From Whalleya microplaca (lineage: Eukaryota > Ascomycota > Sordariomycetes > Xylariales > Xylariaceae), in NCBI GenBank assembly GCA_022497155.1, contig MU385712.1, positions 1 through 64,000 on the forward strand: 64,000 nt of DNA, in the 5' to 3' direction. The position numbers were made by a program, and so were the translations under genes. Each line of letters begins with the position of its first letter. Position 1 is the stretch's first letter. Below, in pieces: positions 59,818-64,000 of the stretch. The notes under the pieces were generated by a model. That model was not told the DNA's origin and ran no database searches. It saw nothing but the letters and a program-made list of their open reading frames with translations.

Positions 59818-61628
59818 CTAAATATGATACTTAAAGTTCAGGGCCCTGTCCGTATGCCCCCCTGAGCACGGCAGAGCGCCCTCAGAAACCGCCCTGTCTT
59901 TACTTGACTGGCGCATTATGTATATCCACCGAACCACCCACCATCCGAACCACGCAAAAGCCAAGCAGCCCAAGGACCACGCGTGTCCTAGAACGAACGC
60001 AGGACCAGCGTTGGACTGGTAGATTTGGCCCGAGACGACGCCGCCAACGTTTGTGAGACTAAGCAGGATCCCAAGGCTAGCAGCACGTTTCCCGTCGGGG
60101 GCACAGTTACCTGAGAGCCACGCACTATATCACACCTCATCAGCAACCCTCGCTATGGAGACGATGCGATTGTCCTCATTCTCCATGTCTCGTTATAGAA
60201 GGATCCGGGAGGGAATACTTACATGTTGCTTCCCGTGCAAAGAAAACAAGGAATGGCGATCAAATACGTGGCGAAATATTTTACTGCTGGATGTACATTG
60301 CAAAGCAGGATCGTGTAACCTACTATCCCAAAGGGGGCGCAGATTACCAATGGGAGAAAGCGCCGCTGATACTTATCAGACAGGAAGGCCCCGATGGCGT
60401 ATACCAATGCACCCCAGAGGTTGACGGGAATAACCAAGTACTGGGCTTGAACTGTCGAGTAGTAGAAGCCTTCCTTGATTATGATAGGTAAAAATGTGCT
60501 GAAGCCTGTTTTAAGAGCATCAATATCATCGTAGCCCGCGAGGCGGGATACCCACCGTAGAGAATAGTGACAACAGCTATCTGTATAACCCCATGTACCC
60601 AGCTCTTTATGTCTTTGGCGGCTTCTTTAATGTATTCCCTCATGTAGTGCCCGGAACCGCCGCTGTAGGGCTCCATCTCCTCAGCACGTCTCCTCATAAG
60701 AGCCTTCTGCTCCGAGTTCAGGAAATATGCCGTTTCATAGTTTTTAGGTACCACTATGGTGCAGCACCCAGCCCAAGCAATAGTGATGAGACCTTCAATG
60801 ATGTAGAGCCTACAATGACACAAGCGCGATTAGCGATATATGTGCCTGATATCTCAAAAGTGTAAAGCGCACCATCGCCATCCAGACAGGTTTGCCACCC
60901 CATCCATGCTGAGCATTGCCCATGCCAACATCCCCCCGAAGGCCCCAGAGAGTGCAGATGCGACTACCAGAAATGTTTGTTAGATACTCCATGATATATC
61001 AACACATCTAAGATTGGAATATTACAGCTTTACTTACTGAAAAGGAAGGCAACGCGCACTGCTAGCTCCTCGCGTTTATACCAATTACACAATAACAGCG
61101 TCATGGAAGGGAACAGACAGCCTTCAAAAAATCCAAGCAGGATGCGGACGATCACAAGAGGGCCGAACGACCGGATGAAGCCGGTACAGAGGCATACCAG
61201 ACCCCAGCAAAATGTAATTACGGGGATTACGCGGTTGAACTGTAGACGTTTGACCAAGATTGAAGTCGGAAACTCGGCGAGGATGTAGAAAATGTAGAAG
61301 ACAGACACAGAGGTCTCCGCTCATCACCGCAAGTCAGGCTCAACGACGGCATATAAGAGAAAGAGGATAGTTTACCTACATTCAGCTCTGACCCTTTGAG
61401 ATGAATATCAACCGTCATCCCCTGCGTTGCAGCAAATCCAATGTTTCCCCGATCCAAGTAACTGATGAGCATTAAAACCATCATAACCGGTGCGATGAAA
61501 CAGTCTAGTCGACGAACGAGAGCTTTTTCTTTACTTCTTCGTTCTAGATCGTCTACGAAACTTTGATTACTGGGAACAGAGTCGGCCAACTCGGCCCCTA
61601 CCTTCTCGTCTGAGACCTCCGAACGCAT
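59818..61628 (-). CDS. MFS anion:cation symporter (allantoate permease / Dal5 type)
   Basis: Predicted 486-residue carrier from six minus-strand exons: 61,628-61,380, 61,314-61,038, 60,963-60,873, 60,809-60,556, 60,505-60,223 and 60,124-59,818. All five introns (50-98 nt) have GT...AG ends, and the total is exactly in frame with a TAG at 59,818-59,820. Features of this family are the cytosolic N-terminus ending RRLDCFIAPVMMVLMLISYLDRGNIGFA (split here by description only: RRLDCF, then TM1 with YLDRGNIGFA). Also present are SVFYIFYILAEFPTSILVKR, the GFFEGCLFPSMTLLL helix, GLITIAWAG, a long central loop, WGALVYAIGAFLSDKYQRRF and AWLSGNCAPDGKRAAS. Relatives import allantoate, nicotinate, pantothenate and similar organic acids at the plasma membrane with protons. 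It is flanked by two CMD-type genes, so uptake of their substrate is plausible. Confidence 0.87.
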
Positions 61629-62465
61629 AGTCAATAGACGATATAGGCAAGGCTAACAAGAGGCATATGATAGATGGTCGGGAATTTTGAGTTGAAACTT
61701 AGAATAGAGTGAAAACCAATAAGGGTGGGGGACGTATCATGACGACGTGATACCTACTGGCTACGAGGTTGGAGACTATACTTTCTGGTCAGCCTGCTGG
61801 TATTGCTTGTTAATGGTACATCTAGATGGCTGGCTCCCTATATTACGAGCCCCGATGAGTGGACGAAACTGTACGCATGTCAGTCTTAGGTGGCCACCAA
61901 ATAGTACTCTTGAGTGTCATTATTAGTTTTGTTCGTTTTATTATTGCATCCCTGTAGATTTTATGGCAATCCACTGCAATTGAGTGGGCGAAAGATGGTC
62001 ATAAACAAGCGGAACACCCGAGGACGCTTACCGGCTAAAGGGAAAAGCCATTCATTCCCCAATGTTTCTGTCAAACCTGCTCCAAGCTCTCAGCAATAGA
62101 TCCTACATACTAATGTGACGAAAGAGCTTCGCCCGCATAGGACTACTGTGACGGGTAGAATGCGTTCGACTGGAGTGGTGTAGCATCACCCCCCTCTAGG
62201 AGGAGGTGGATGGAGAATTACCTGATAGGCAATGCCGGACCCGGTGCGGAGTAGGTAAAACCTAATCCAGCTTTACGACTTCGGGCATGACACCCAACGG
62301 TGCTTCAAGCTCTGCAATTCTTACTTGGGGCAAGTTGGGGTAGTGCACTTACTAGCTACGGTTTACCGCAACAACTCTTACGTGGACAATATTCATTTCT
62401 TCATCGGCACTTCCTTTTGCGGTCCCAATATCAACTACCATAAGACATCCAACTTCTGCCGCGAA
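61629..62465. promoter_or_regulatory. Intergenic region between divergent MFS and CMD genes
   Basis: An 837-bp gap between opposite start codons. It probably holds the promoters of both genes. No specific operator-like repeat was recognised. The frame of the CMD gene is open for 47 codons upstream of its ATG but without another ATG. Confidence 0.4.
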
Positions 62466-62912
62466 ATGAGTACGGACCCTAAATTCGACGCGCTGCACAA
62501 GCAGCTTTTCGACGAGGGCCTCAAGATGCGCCGTAGCGTTGTCGGTGACGCCTATGTTGAGCGTGCTCTCGCCAATGGCGCGACCGAGTTTTCCAAGCCG
62601 GGTCAGGAACTCGTTACTGAATGGTGCTGGGGATATGCTTGGACAAGGCCGGGTCTTGAAAAGAAGCAACGCAGTCTATTGAACATCGGGATGCTCATGG
62701 CGCTCAACCGCGCGCCCGAGCTCGCTGTGCACATCCGTGGAGCTAGGAACAACGGGCTCTCTGAGCTGGAGATCCGAGAGGCTATCCTACACTGCACAAC
62801 CTATTGCGGTGTTCCTGCTGGTGTGGATGCCATGAAGACGGCCGAGAAGGTTCTCAATGAGATGGCCGAAAAGAACGAGATAGCTAGAGAGCTGGGGAAT
62901 AAGACGGCATAG
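62466..62912 (+). CDS. 4-carboxymuconolactone decarboxylase family protein
   Basis: Predicted 148-residue intron-less protein starting at the ATG of [15 protein letters not shown]. Length and motifs match the PcaC-type enzyme. The N-terminal helix has [18 protein letters not shown], then [40 protein letters not shown] and the C-terminal [19 protein letters not shown]. The namesake enzyme decarboxylates gamma-carboxymuconolactone in protocatechuate breakdown; fungi use a different lactone route, so the exact substrate here is open. It is divergent from the MFS carrier and close to a double-CMD gene, which suggests a shared pathway. An upstream exon is possible because the frame stays open, but it is not needed. 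Confidence 0.87.
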   Translation: MSTDPKFDALHKQLFDEGLKMRRSVVGDAYVERALANGATEFSKPGQELVTEWCWGYAWTRPGLEKKQRSLLNIGMLMALNRAPELAVHIRGARNNGLSELEIREAILHCTTYCGVPAGVDAMKTAEKVLNEMAEKNEIARELGNKTA

Positions 62913-63327
62913 CAGTAAAGAAGCACGCTAGGCACTCGGGGGTAAGGAGGGGATATGAGTGAAGTGACATTTACTTCACCCGTTAGTATCCTACAGGAGA
63001 GGTCCTAGCCTTATGCTCTGGAAACATAATTTCTTCTAGAAGACAAGCAGTATCTTCATAGGCCATAAGAAATTATGTTCCAATTCAATTCTGAAGCCGT
63101 TATGCCACATGCTAGCGTTTGCATCAATTTGCTGGCACCTGCGACGTCGAGATCTGTTGTGCAGGCTACTCGCTGATGGCTATGTGAATACGGTTTAGTG
63201 ACACGTAATGGGACTGAGACCATGGGCGTTCACGTCAGAGCGATCCAACCACATACGACAGTAGATATGGTAACTTGCATTAACTCGTCCCAAGGAAGTT
63301 TACTCCACGCGATCTATGTTGCTATCC
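62913..63327. other. Short gap between convergent genes
   Basis: 415 bp between the stop codons of the CMD gene and the minus-strand dehydrogenase. No feature was recognised. Confidence 0.35.
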
Positions 63328-64000
63328 TTAGTCTCCACTAGGTAGAGCCATGTCAATGACAAGTTTTCCACCCTCTCCTTTGTGGTACTCAGCCACCAAA
63401 TCATTCAATCTCGCGAGGGGAAATGCCTTGATCCTCGCCCGTACGTTATGCTCGCCTGCGAATTGCAGCATCTCTCTTAATGTCTTGTTGCTCCCTACGA
63501 GGCTGCCCACGATGGAGATATCACGGAACACGATATCTCGCGCCGAAAGATGAAATCCCTTTTCCGGGAAGGAGACGACGACACCCTTGCCGTGGTTCTT
63601 GAGGAGCGCGATGCCATAGTCAAAGGCTTTCTGGCTTTCAGGCAGAATGATGACCGCTTCGACACCCATGTCGCCCCTGTCCTGTTTCCCGTCCTTTGCC
63701 CCTAGCTGGGCCACCACGTCGCTTGCATCTTCTTTTCTAGCATCTACTATCCGTGCGCCCGTTGCAAGGTCTCTAGCTAGCTGCAGCGGTACATCCGCAT
63801 TGTCGACACCCACAACCGTCAGCCCCATATTTACGGCAAACTGGAGTCCTAGATGTCCTAAGCCCCCACCGCAGCCCATTATGGCAACACGCTGCCCAGG
63901 TTTCAAGCTGCATCGCTTCAAAGCGTTATATACGGTGACACCGGCACACATGAGCACGGCCGTATCAACAGTAGACATGCTATTCGGAATGGGCGCAACC
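63328..64000 (-). CDS. Zinc-type alcohol dehydrogenase (MDR), partial
   Basis: The minus-strand frame is open to the window edge, so the 5' part with the catalytic zinc site is missing. The visible part, about 223 codons, covers the coenzyme domain. It begins IPNSMSTVDTAVLMCAGVTV, the link helix typical of ADH1/cinnamyl-type enzymes. Next is the Rossmann motif GCGGGLGHLGLQFA and VVGVDNADV, whose acidic residue after the second strand favours NAD+. Then come FDYGIALLKNHGKGVVVSFP, the GSLVGSNKTLREMLQFA block and the C-terminal GKLVIDM. It would interconvert an alcohol and an aldehyde or ketone. It is convergent with the CMD gene and could belong to the same catabolic group. An insertion-like GAKDGKQDRGDMG segment replaces the usual short loop. 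Confidence 0.85.
   Translation of the reverse strand, partial: VAPIPNSMSTVDTAVLMCAGVTVYNALKRCSLKPGQRVAIMGCGGGLGHLGLQFAVNMGLTVVGVDNADVPLQLARDLATGARIVDARKEDASDVVAQLGAKDGKQDRGDMGVEAVIILPESQKAFDYGIALLKNHGKGVVVSFPEKGFHLSARDIVFRDISIVGSLVGSNKTLREMLQFAGEHNVRARIKAFPLARLNDLVAEYHKGEGGKLVIDMALPSGD

Overview
The window looks like a nuclear segment of a filamentous ascomycete (Pezizomycotina). The genes have short GT-AG introns (48-98 nt) with CTGAC/CTAAC-like branch sites. They encode typical mould families: HET, RTA1, an allantoate-permease-type MFS carrier and a GH17-like glucanase. The sequence alternates between gene-bearing DNA of normal composition and extremely AT-rich blocks full of stop codons, the pattern left by repeat-induced point mutation (RIP). 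The species cannot be named from the sequence. No tRNA, rRNA or CRISPR array was recognised.

Layout. About 1-21,300 is a RIP-eroded transposon graveyard. It holds a decayed Ty3/Gypsy polyprotein on the minus strand (about 2,300-3,880), solo LTRs of two families, an LTR pair 11 kb apart (7,814-8,040 and 19,078-19,307) and a 1.3-1.6 kb direct repeat. A HET-domain gene (22,597-24,670) sits just beyond the edge of this block.

The most unusual region is 24,900-38,500. Two head-to-head gene pairs of normal composition lie here: 27,100-28,835(-) with 29,298-30,092(+), and 35,823-36,962(-) with 37,317-38,482(+). The first pair is flanked by two arrays of a GCGAGCAAGATCT motif in opposite orientation. 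In both arrays the motif comes in pairs 34 bp apart, and the pairs repeat about every 180 bp. The encoded proteins include one with ALY/Yra1-like N- and C-terminal helicase-binding motifs and an SF2 (DEAH-like) helicase broken by three frameshifts. I suggest an uncharacterised multi-gene mobile or virus-like element, or its domesticated remains. A RIP-eroded 2.7 kb element with 49-bp terminal inverted repeats (32,675-35,384) lies between the two pairs.

From 38,900 to 54,400 there are scattered single genes: a hypothetical protein, an RTA1-family membrane protein, a large multi-pass membrane protein, a secreted GH17-like glucanase, a hypothetical protein and a PD-(D/E)XK nuclease-like protein. 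A clean solo LTR with target-site duplication lies at 49,337-49,554.

From 55,100 to the right edge the genes look like a small catabolic cluster. It has a 3-hydroxyisobutyrate-dehydrogenase-like enzyme, a double-domain carboxymuconolactone-decarboxylase-like protein, an anion:cation symporter of the MFS, a single-domain carboxymuconolactone decarboxylase and a zinc-type alcohol dehydrogenase that runs off the window. A carrier, two decarboxylase-fold proteins and two dehydrogenases would suit uptake and breakdown of an organic acid, perhaps aromatic; this is inference from family and proximity only.
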